Assembly (NCBI GenBank): GCA_020426085.1
Contig: JAGQQP010000201.1
Coordinates: forward strand, 1 to 7,274
From: Planctomycetaceae bacterium
GTDB taxonomy: Bacteria; Planctomycetota; Planctomycetia; Planctomycetales; Planctomycetaceae
Direction: 5' to 3'
DNA: 7,274 nt
Positions 1-5,727 of the stretch are shown piece by piece. The notes under the pieces were generated by a model that did no database searches, was not told the origin of the DNA, and saw only the letters and a program-made list of their open reading frames with translations. The position numbers were made by a program, and so were the translations under genes. Position 1 is the first letter of the stretch. The number at the start of each line of letters is the position of its first letter.

Positions 1-1173
1 TCTTCCTGCCCAGGGTTGTGTTCCCATCACCTGCTCCCACTGTCCCTTGGTCACCTCTTTCGTCGCCATAAAAAACGGCTGAGTAATTTTAACTTGATGT
101 TGGAATTCATCTTTACTTCTCTTTTCCTCGGATACAGGAGACCCCATTTTAAATTCTCCAGGGGGAATCAGAGTGAACTTCATTCCAATGCTGTTTGTTA
201 CAGTCACTTCAGTCTTAAGGCGAGTAGCCCATGCAGCCTGTAATTTTTTTATTTCAAGTTCACGAAGTGGAACAATCAATTCCGATGACTTTGATACAGT
301 AAACAGATCATAATCGAGAACTTCCGTTGTTAATTCCCCATTGATAAAAGGACGTTGTACATCATTGTATTTTCGTGCGACGAATAATTTTGTATTTCGT
401 CCTGCATAACCGGTCAGTTCGCCCAACGACACCTTTCCATTCCTGTTCCGATCTGCTTTTCCATCGATGCCTTCGAGCACATAATGCATAAAGACACCAT
501 GTTTCAATGATTCATTTTCATGCGAGATTTCCCCTAATGTGCAACTGCTGAATACGATTACCCCCAGTGGTGGTTTTGCAGCCTTGAGTGACTTGGCAAA
601 GTTCCGCGTCGGATTATCTGGAGTCCTTGCTCCGCGGGGACGGGGATCATTGCGACAGGCATCAATCATCAATAGCTTTAAGGTAGCCTTACAGCTTCGA
701 AGTTGCTCATAAATAAATTGGATTGGTATTAGTGTAGTCACTCGTTCCAGATCGGCGTCAGTCGGACAAAAATAGGTGTTACCATCCAGATTGACACCAT
801 GGCCACTGAAAGCCACCAGTAAAACATCTTCGTGTTCCACAATTTTTAAAATTGTTTTGAGCTGCTTCTCAATATTATTTTTGAAGGGCAAATACTTATT
901 ATCTTTTGCACCATCATGCAGCAGAAAGATATTCTCTTTTTTGAATCCGTTATTGATTAACTGACTGTAAAGTGCACGTTGATCTGCACCACAAAACTCG
1001 AGATCATTGATATTGCTGTAGTCATCGACTCCAATCAGCAATGCCCACTTCTGACTGTCCGTGCGTTCAACCAACAGGGATTTACGATCAGGCTTCGTTT
1101 GTGAATAACCAGAGTTGGTCCACAGCAGAAAGCAGGCCAGTAATAGCGTTACCAGTATCTGCTTTTTGAACAT
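1..1173 (-). CDS. Secreted caspase-like protease (peptidase C14) with C-terminal FGE-sulfatase domain, copy A, 3' end outside window
   Basis: The frame is open for 391 codons from ATG 1173 to the left edge with no stop, so the C-terminus is missing. Residues 1-26 form a signal peptide: MFKK, a hydrophobic core, then a likely cut after GYS, so the protein should be exported. Residues 40-290 are a caspase/metacaspase-like p20 fold. The catalytic His is H125 in AFSGHG (codon 799-801) and the catalytic Cys is C173 in MIDACRNDP. A canonical 12-residue EF-hand-type loop lies at 241-252 (D, N, N, G and E at positions 1, 3, 5, 6, 12). From about residue 333 the sequence FTLIPPGEFKMGS, then QPFFMATKEVTKGQWEQVMG, is the typical start of an FGE/SUMF1-like (C-type-lectin fold) domain. 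Most such domains fused to other modules are thought to bind ligands rather than oxidise cysteine. The start is set by GAGGAAG 7 nt upstream. The protein is about 90% identical to copy B over the first 295 residues. Confidence 0.9.
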   Translation of the reverse strand, partial: MFKKQILVTLLLACFLLWTNSGYSQTKPDRKSLLVERTDSQKWALLIGVDDYSNINDLEFCGADQRALYSQLINNGFKKENIFLLHDGAKDNKYLPFKNNIEKQLKTILKIVEHEDVLLVAFSGHGVNLDGNTYFCPTDADLERVTTLIPIQFIYEQLRSCKATLKLLMIDACRNDPRPRGARTPDNPTRNFAKSLKAAKPPLGVIVFSSCTLGEISHENESLKHGVFMHYVLEGIDGKADRNRNGKVSLGELTGYAGRNTKLFVARKYNDVQRPFINGELTTEVLDYDLFTVSKSSELIVPLRELEIKKLQAAWATRLKTEVTVTNSIGMKFTLIPPGEFKMGSPVSEEKRSKDEFQHQVKITQPFFMATKEVTKGQWEQVMGTQPWAGR

Positions 1174-1187
1174 GGATCTACTTCCTC
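1174..1187 (-). promoter_or_regulatory. Ribosome binding site of caspase copy A
   Basis: On the minus strand GAGGAAG (1187-1181) stands 7 nt before ATG 1173. It overlaps the stop codon of the TPR-gene remnant (TGA, 1188-1186). The layout is the same as at copy B, so the site was carried along in the duplication. Confidence 0.6.
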
Positions 1188-1248
1188 ACTCATCGGAATC
1201 ATTACGTTTGAGCAGGTTCTGGATCTGCTCTTTCAATATTGTATCAGT
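1186..1248 (-). pseudogene. Remnant of the 3' end of the zinc-finger/TPR gene
   Basis: Read leftward, this stretch encodes TDTILKEQIQNLLKRNDSDE and a TGA stop. It matches the last 20 residues of the complete TPR gene at 3042-4226 (TDKTLKQQIQSLLKRNNSNE) in register. It stops 12 nt before the caspase A start, exactly as the complete gene stops 12 nt before caspase B. Similarity to the complete gene ends at about position 1250. The piece has no start codon or upstream domain of its own, so it is a scar of the tandem duplication rather than a gene. Confidence 0.85.
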
Positions 1249-1337
1249 GATATGGCTGCATTACGCCGGTTGAATGCCTTAGATATAAAGATTTCAACGC
1301 ATATTACTAAGTTTTAAAAATGGGGATCCCAAGAAAA
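1249..1337. other. Short AT-rich spacer at the duplication junction
   Basis: This lies between the FGE remnant and the TPR remnant. It is AT-rich apart from a small palindrome, GGGATCCC (about 1323-1330). I see no gene, no convincing terminator and no terminal inverted repeats. It should contain the breakpoint that joined two copies of the duplicated unit. Confidence 0.4.
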
Positions 1338-1472
1338 CTACTCCAACTTACACACCACACGAAAACCGCTGAAGTTGGAACGGTAAACGGGGACGAATCT
1401 GCCACGGAACATTGAAAGACTGAACTGTGCGCTGCCCCTTTTTACCATCCACTTCTCTGATTGCATACGAGA
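1338..1472 (-). pseudogene. Stranded C-terminal remnant of an FGE-sulfatase domain
   Basis: Directly after the stop of caspase copy B, and in the same reading frame, 44 sense codons run to a TAG at 1340-1338. The translation contains RFVPVYRSNFSGFRVVCKLE. The ending GFRVVC, preceded by R-x-R and P-x-x-R, is the usual C-terminal signature of FGE/SUMF1-like domains. The rest of the domain is absent, and the region between RGS and FRGR looks shorter than usual. The best explanation is that copy B once ended in an FGE domain like copy A and that this is its last piece. It has no start or ribosome binding site of its own, so it is probably not translated. Confidence 0.75.
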
Positions 1473-3029
1473 TTAAGGCGAATAAACTGACTCCCCGCCG
1501 TTACGAGTTGTAAGACCAAGAAACTTCTTCCGATCAAGATCTCTGCTGAGGACTTTCGCAGATGCATCTACAAAGGTTGTTAGAAATACCTTGGGGTCTC
1601 TGGAATGACCCAATCCTTCTAGAGGATTGTCAGCAACCACGCGAAAGTCTTGCGGTCTTGTCCACTCGCATGCCCGGACGTCGCTAACCTCTAAAATGGC
1701 AATCGTATTCGATGTCCCGTCAGTGACCTGCTTCATTGAGATGCCAAGTGGGGTTGTCAACCCGAACATAGATTTAGACGGCGGGACAAGGATAGACGAT
1801 TCTGATTCGATAGCCAGATAATTCGTCACGAAACGGTCACCAGCCGTTTCGGGAGAACGAAACACGGCAGGCATTTCTCTCATGAGAGCTCGATTGTGCT
1901 CAGAGTTCCAGGGCTCATCGAGTCGAAAGCGACGGTAGAGATCAGCGTTCGCAAGATACGGGAGCAGATGAACTCGCCAACTCAACAACGGCTTTCCGGA
2001 CGCATCCGTGGAGTACAACGCCGGAAACATACCATGTTTTGCATGAAATTCGTGGAGCGCCAGGGCGATACGCTGCAAGTTGTTCTGCGATGTTTTCTGA
2101 TGTTCCGCCTTGCGAACACCAGACGGAGCCATCAATACCGAAGGTTTTGATACAGTAAACAGATCATAATCGAGAACTTCCGTTGTTAATTCTCCATTGA
2201 TAAAAGGACGCTGAACATCATTGTAAGTGCGGGCGACAAATAATTTCGTATTCCGTCCTGCATACCCTGTGAGTTCGCTTAACGACACCTTTCCATTCCT
2301 GTTCTGATCTGCTTTACCATCGATCGCTTCGAGTACATAATGCATAAAGACACCGTGCTTCAGTGATTCATTTTCATGAGAGGTTTCCCCCAGGGTGCAA
2401 CTGCTGAATACGATTACCCCTAGCGGTGGTTTTGTAGCATTGAGTGACTTGGCGAAGTTCAGCGTTGGATTTACTGGAGTCCTTGCTCCTCGGGGACGAG
2501 GATCATTGCGACAGGCATCAATCATCAAGAACTTTAATGCTGCCTTACAGCTTCGAAGTTGCTCATAAACAAATTGGATTGGTAATAACGTAGCCACTCG
2601 TTCCAGATCGGCGTCAGTCGGACAAAAATAGGTGTTACCATCCAGATTGACACCATGGCCACTGAAAGCCACCAGTAAAACATCTTCGTGTTCTACAATT
2701 TTTAAAATTGTTTTGAGCTGCTTTTCAATGTTATTTTTGAAAGGCAAATATTTATTATCTGTTGCCTTATCATGCAGAAGAAAAATGTTCTCTTTTTTAA
2801 ATCCATTGTTGATTAACTGATTGTAGAGTGCGCGCTGATCTTCACCACAAAATTCGAGATCGTTAATGTTGCTATAGTCATCGACCCCAATCAGCAGCGC
2901 CCACTTCTGACTGCCCGTCTGCTCACCTGACAGGGATTTCCGATCAGGCCCAGTCTGTGAAAAAACAGAGTTTGTCCACATGAGAACGCAGGCCAGTAAA
3001 AGAGCTGCCAATATCTGTTTTTTGAACAT
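1473..3029 (-). CDS. Secreted caspase-like protease (peptidase C14) with C-terminal DUF1559 domain, copy B
   Basis: 518 residues from ATG 3029. An ATG at 3035 would add two residues, but AAGGAA is only 2 nt from it and 8 nt from 3029, and copy A starts at the equivalent of 3029. A signal peptide (FKK, hydrophobic core, likely cut after VFS) points to export. Residues 40-290 are the caspase-like domain: His125 in AFSGHG (codon 2655-2657), Cys173 in MIDACRNDP, and an EF-hand-like loop DQNRNGKVSLSE at 241-252. From about 308 to the end it is DUF1559: NNLQRIALALHEFHAKHG, KPLLSWRVHLLPYL, LDEPWNSEHN, VTDGTSNTI and the terminal TRNGGE. The hydrophobic pilin-like helix that usually begins DUF1559 proteins is missing. 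Over the first 295 residues it differs from copy A at about 30 positions, then becomes unrelated at residue 296. It is probably co-transcribed with the sigma and TPR genes upstream. The ligand of the DUF1559 part and the substrate of the protease are unknown. Confidence 0.92.
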   Translation of the reverse strand: MFKKQILAALLLACVLMWTNSVFSQTGPDRKSLSGEQTGSQKWALLIGVDDYSNINDLEFCGEDQRALYNQLINNGFKKENIFLLHDKATDNKYLPFKNNIEKQLKTILKIVEHEDVLLVAFSGHGVNLDGNTYFCPTDADLERVATLLPIQFVYEQLRSCKAALKFLMIDACRNDPRPRGARTPVNPTLNFAKSLNATKPPLGVIVFSSCTLGETSHENESLKHGVFMHYVLEAIDGKADQNRNGKVSLSELTGYAGRNTKLFVARTYNDVQRPFINGELTTEVLDYDLFTVSKPSVLMAPSGVRKAEHQKTSQNNLQRIALALHEFHAKHGMFPALYSTDASGKPLLSWRVHLLPYLANADLYRRFRLDEPWNSEHNRALMREMPAVFRSPETAGDRFVTNYLAIESESSILVPPSKSMFGLTTPLGISMKQVTDGTSNTIAILEVSDVRACEWTRPQDFRVVADNPLEGLGHSRDPKVFLTTFVDASAKVLSRDLDRKKFLGLTTRNGGESVYSP

Positions 3030-3106
3030 GGACATGTTTCCTTACTCATTGGAATTATTACGTTTGAGCAGGCTCTGAATCTGCTGTTTCAATGTTTTAT
3101 CAGTGG
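2147..3106. repeat. Tandem duplication, right copy (about 960 bp)
   Basis: Partner of 291-1250. The right edge lies within the complete TPR gene, so this copy keeps the ancestral upstream context. The left edge is where the caspase sequence switches to DUF1559. The absence of insertions or deletions over 960 bp, with mostly conservative amino-acid changes, indicates that both caspase domains stayed under selection. Confidence 0.9.
3030..3043 (-). promoter_or_regulatory. Ribosome binding site that decides the caspase B start
   Basis: AAGGAA (3043-3038, minus strand) is 8 nt from the ATG at 3029 and only 2 nt from the ATG at 3035. It overlaps the TAA stop of the TPR gene, which favours coupled translation. 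The copy A site has the same geometry but lacks the outer ATG, which supports 3029. Confidence 0.6.
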
Positions 3107-4226
3107 TCTGCCTGACAATCTCGCCCCAGAGCGTCCTGGCTTTTGCCTTTTGTCCCGTTTTCTGATACGTAATCGCTAGATTGATTTTCGCAGAAAGTAG
3201 ATCCGGCTGCAATTTGAGGATTTCCTGAAAGTTATGGACCGCTTCGTCATATCTCCGTAATCTGAAACAAGTCAGACCTCGGCCCATCAATGCCAGAACG
3301 TTTTCAGGCTCCAGAGCAAAGACCGAATTAAACTGTTGCAAAGCCATATCCAATTCAGAATGCTCCAGTAGGAATTGGCCATAGTTGAGTCTTAAGCCGA
3401 TCGCACGGGGATACAGTCTTAAAGCCTCATTGTACTGCTGCTGCATCTGCTGCGTATCCTCTGAATCCAAGTTCTTGGTGATTGAATATCCCTGTAGATC
3501 GAAGCCATAATCCCGATCCAATCGGTCCAGTTGGGCCAGCAATACCGACTGAGTCGCCCCACGTTCTGCCTGCAGCAACAGGTTCGTCAGTTGCTCAGAC
3601 TGAATATCATTTTCCTTGAACAGTGTCGCGATCTGCACAAGTGCCGTAAGGTTGCCTTCTGAAAATGCCTGATTGGCCAGAGTATTCCCAGAATCCTGCA
3701 TCAGTTTCAGTAACTTCGTCCGCTCTTCAGGCTGAACGTTCTGTCTCTGCTCTAACAGACTACGCGACTGTTCGAAGACAGTCTGTACATCTCCCTGCTG
3801 GTATTGCTTTTCCAGCGAAACAATCAGCGAAACATTCGACGGCGCAGTATTGGTCCACAGATATATCAAGCCTCCCAATACCATTACGGCAGCCAGTGGT
3901 ATTAACATAGCCAGAGAAAAGATACGGTTTCTCTGCCAAGGTGAAGATTGCGCTGGCATCGTAGACTGTCGAGGCAATGAACTCTCCTCGACTCCAGGCA
4001 GGGTCAGTGAGCCCGTTTCCAGCAGATTCAAGATGATCGCACGGCACTCCGCACATTGAGCCAAGTGTGACTGAAGGAACTCCTCTTCCTCTTTTGTTAG
4101 TGCTCCCATCGACCAGCGATTCAATAGCCTGTCATCATCCACCAGATGGGGACCACCCACAACGTCCTGCAGCCGGGCGGAAACCAAAATCTTGCGCCAG
4201 TTCTCCTGATTAAAGTTCGCACTCAT
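3042..4226 (-). CDS. Membrane-anchored zinc-finger/TPR protein, likely anti-sigma factor
   Basis: 394 residues. The N-terminal part contains H54-x3-C58-x2-C61 (SHLAQCAECRAI), the HxxxCxxC signature of zinc-containing anti-sigma (zf-HC2/ZAS) domains. One membrane segment follows at about 103-124. The C-terminal half is helical and ends in three tetratricopeptide-like repeats at about 276-309, 310-343 and 344-377 (for example ALMGRGLTCFRLRRYDEAV). The expected topology is a cytoplasmic zinc domain with the TPRs outside the membrane. The ATG shares ATGA with the stop of the sigma-like gene and is preceded by GGAGGAG, so the two are translationally coupled, as sigma/anti-sigma pairs often are. 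The stop lies 12 nt before caspase B. The role inferred is to hold the sigma factor and to use the TPRs as a receptor or protein-contact surface for the exported caspase-like proteins. A 20-codon remnant of this gene lies at 1186-1248. Confidence 0.8.
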   Translation of the reverse strand: MSANFNQENWRKILVSARLQDVVGGPHLVDDDRLLNRWSMGALTKEEEEFLQSHLAQCAECRAIILNLLETGSLTLPGVEESSLPRQSTMPAQSSPWQRNRIFSLAMLIPLAAVMVLGGLIYLWTNTAPSNVSLIVSLEKQYQQGDVQTVFEQSRSLLEQRQNVQPEERTKLLKLMQDSGNTLANQAFSEGNLTALVQIATLFKENDIQSEQLTNLLLQAERGATQSVLLAQLDRLDRDYGFDLQGYSITKNLDSEDTQQMQQQYNEALRLYPRAIGLRLNYGQFLLEHSELDMALQQFNSVFALEPENVLALMGRGLTCFRLRRYDEAVHNFQEILKLQPDLLSAKINLAITYQKTGQKAKARTLWGEIVRQTTDKTLKQQIQSLLKRNNSNE

Positions 4227-5473
4227 AGCGACTCCTCCAGATCCTGACCACTTTCATGAGCTGCCTTTAACCATTCAGCCAGTTCTTTCAAAAACACAGG
4301 TAGTTTCAAAAGTTCAAGACAGTTCTCACATTCCTCTCTGGTCGCTGTATCTTCCGGAATGACTTCTCCCAGTTTACTCCACAACTCGTTTCCGAGGTCC
4401 CTGATTTTTCGGCTCAGATGACCACGGTGAATCCCAGTGATCCGTTCCATGTCTGCCAGTTTACAGTCTTCCAGAAATCGCAATTTTAGTATCAGGGAAT
4501 CGACCGTGGAAAAAGAATTAATCAGCTTCAGAACCAGAGCTCCAAGTAGCTCAATACACCCAGTCCATCTGGCATCAATTTGAGGTGTTGTTTGAATCAT
4601 TTGCTGAATTGACTGATGCTCTTCATATGGTTGTATCTGTTTCAGGTTCTGTAATGCGTACTGATGTTTTAATTTCTGTTCTTCAGAAACTATCTGGAGC
4701 AACCAGGAGATGCGTTCTCGAATTCTGGGTAACGGTTGCTTATCCTGTGTTTCATTGATTTGATATTGTTGCTCATAGGCTTCGATTTGTTTTTCCGTGC
4801 ACAGTCCTAACAACATTTGTATTTGTTGCGATTCAGAAATCTTTATCCCTTGCTCCTTCTGTTCTCGCGCGGTCTGTCTGGAAACAAAGCGACGAAAAGC
4901 CACAACAACCCAGCGTTTCAATCCCGCATGTCCCTGGTAACCTGCAATCGCCGGTAGACCATTGGATGGTTTCTTTTCAAGCAGGTGAGTCAAATAGAAA
5001 TCCTGCCAGAGGTCCTGGCCGCAAGGAATAAATTCAGCCAGTGTGGAATAAGTTTTCTGAAAGTATTGATGCGCCACTGCTTCACCCTCGATGATTGCAT
5101 CGACCAGCAGGGTATCCTCTAATGGATTTCCTCCCAGTTCTCCCTGCCCCTGATAACCTGTCCCCTGCTCCAGCGATCCAGCTACCTGAAACAGATCAAT
5201 ATTTGCCACTTGTCTTTTCTTCAAATTCTGGGCATCTTCCCAATGATATTTCCAGACAGACCACAGTTTTCCGGCCCACTTTTGAAATGAAGGATTTGAT
5301 ATCCCCTGTTCCTGCGCAAGCCAGGGATTCTCAAAAAAACGGACAGAATATTCTTCGACCCAGTGACTCAACTGATCCAATATCCGTGCTTTCAGACCAG
5401 CGGGATTCTCGGTTCCCTCCAGCTTTGAAAACAGTTCAATTTCTGGTTCCAGAATTGAGTAAATCTCACTCAC
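4223..5473 (-). CDS. Divergent sigma-70-like (ECF-type) RNA polymerase sigma factor
   Basis: 416 residues from GTG 5473. This is the only usable start, because the frame closes at a TAA 11 codons further upstream with no ATG, GTG or TTG between. I assign the family from pattern, not from strong motifs. Residues about 121-205 resemble sigma region 2 (LVDAIIEGEAVAHQYFQKTY, then DLWQDFYL, then GLKRWVVVAFRRFVSRQTAR). Residues about 323-368 resemble region 4 with a helix-turn-helix (VDSLILKLRFLEDCKLADME, then ITGIHRGHLSRKIRDL). The long linker at 210-320 is Gln/Glu-rich, and about 120 extra N-terminal residues make the protein far longer than a standard 180-200-residue ECF factor. The coupled downstream zf-HC2/TPR gene supports the sigma assignment. 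A perfect inverted repeat lies 14 nt before the start. It could instead be a sigma-like DNA-binding regulator that does not engage RNA polymerase. Confidence 0.7.
   Translation of the reverse strand: MSEIYSILEPEIELFSKLEGTENPAGLKARILDQLSHWVEEYSVRFFENPWLAQEQGISNPSFQKWAGKLWSVWKYHWEDAQNLKKRQVANIDLFQVAGSLEQGTGYQGQGELGGNPLEDTLLVDAIIEGEAVAHQYFQKTYSTLAEFIPCGQDLWQDFYLTHLLEKKPSNGLPAIAGYQGHAGLKRWVVVAFRRFVSRQTAREQKEQGIKISESQQIQMLLGLCTEKQIEAYEQQYQINETQDKQPLPRIRERISWLLQIVSEEQKLKHQYALQNLKQIQPYEEHQSIQQMIQTTPQIDARWTGCIELLGALVLKLINSFSTVDSLILKLRFLEDCKLADMERITGIHRGHLSRKIRDLGNELWSKLGEVIPEDTATREECENCLELLKLPVFLKELAEWLKAAHESGQDLEESL
4227..4238 (-). promoter_or_regulatory. Shine-Dalgarno of the TPR gene inside the end of the sigma gene
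   Basis: GGAGGAG (4238-4232, minus strand) is 5 nt from the ATG at 4226. It encodes part of the last residues, LEESL, of the sigma-like protein. Together with the ATGA overlap this indicates translational coupling and a balanced ratio of the two products. Confidence 0.7.
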
Positions 5474-5487
5474 GTCGATTCTTTCAC

Positions 5488-5510
5488 TTAAGAGCGGAGA
5501 ATGCTCTTAA
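5488..5510. promoter_or_regulatory. Perfect 8-bp inverted repeat before the sigma gene
   Basis: TTAAGAGC (5488-5495), a 7-nt spacer, then GCTCTTAA (5503-5510). It sits 14 nt upstream of the GTG at 5473. It could be a DNA operator for a dimeric regulator or an mRNA hairpin next to the ribosome binding region of a gene with a weak Shine-Dalgarno (GAAAGAA). Confidence 0.5.
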
Positions 5511-5581
5511 AATTGCGCCAATTCTTTAAAAACAACTTATCGAAACTCCATTCTAAGCAAACCGAACTGGTGTTTCATTGT

Positions 5582-5610
5582 TTAGTAACAGCTTGTTGTC
5601 ATTTTTTCAA
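5582..5610 (-). promoter_or_regulatory. Possible housekeeping-type promoter for the sigma/TPR/caspase cluster
   Basis: On the minus strand TTGAAA (5610-5605) is followed after 17 nt by TACTAA (5587-5582). The -35 is a good match and the -10 is poor, so the call is tentative. It lies in the 254-bp divergent intergenic region. Confidence 0.2.
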
Positions 5611-5714
5611 TATTTCTGAACAGTTCCAGCGCAACTTTTGATGCTCACCCTTCTCTAACTTCACGAAGCGGGTCGTTCCAACGTTATCGACTCAACATCA
5701 GGCATATTCAGATC

Positions 5715-5727
5715 GAGGAGTATTAAA
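5715..5727 (+). promoter_or_regulatory. Strong ribosome binding site of the coiled-coil gene
   Basis: GAGGAG (5715-5720) stands 7 nt before ATG 5728, an ideal Shine-Dalgarno placement that confirms the start. The remainder of the 254-bp divergent gap (5474-5727) shows no further gene. Confidence 0.75.

Larger units (their letters stand above)
291..1250. repeat. Tandem duplication, left copy (about 960 bp)
   Basis: This aligns with 2147-3106 at a constant offset of 1856 bp with no gap. It covers the TPR-gene tail, the ribosome binding site, and the signal peptide and whole caspase domain. Identity is roughly 90% by eye; I counted 15 differences in bases 781-960. Similarity ends sharply at both edges: inside codon 295/296 of the caspase and 20 codons before the end of the TPR gene. 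Confidence 0.9.

Noticed and set aside
16..243. 75-codon plus-strand frame at the left edge
   Set aside because: The opposite strand reads straight through as the FGE domain of copy A, with unmistakable motifs.
776..964. 62-codon plus-strand frame that recurs at 2632-2820
   Set aside because: Its conservation is a by-product of the duplication of the caspase gene on the other strand. The substitutions fit the caspase frame, so it is not an independent conserved small protein.
1320..1332. GGGATCCC palindrome as a terminator or insertion-sequence end
   Set aside because: The stem is too short, has no T tract and no matching inverted partner or target-site duplication nearby.
1473..2146. DUF1559 segment as a mobile element insertion
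   Set aside because: There are no terminal inverted repeats, target duplications or transposase at either junction. Recombination or gene conversion with another DUF1559 gene fits better.
2960..3029. Lipoprotein signal in the caspases (LLAC in the hydrophobic core)
   Set aside because: The cysteine sits in the middle of the hydrophobic stretch with Leu at -2. A normal signal peptidase I site after VFS/GYS fits better.
3665..4059. Overlapping open frames on both strands across the zinc-finger/membrane part of the TPR gene
   Set aside because: They are shadows. The TPR frame carries the HxxxCxxC motif, membrane segment and coupled start.
5095..5529. 144-codon open frame on the plus strand
   Set aside because: It lies antisense to the sigma-like gene and has no recognisable domain or signal. 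The sense frame has a protein-like pattern and tight coupling with its neighbour.
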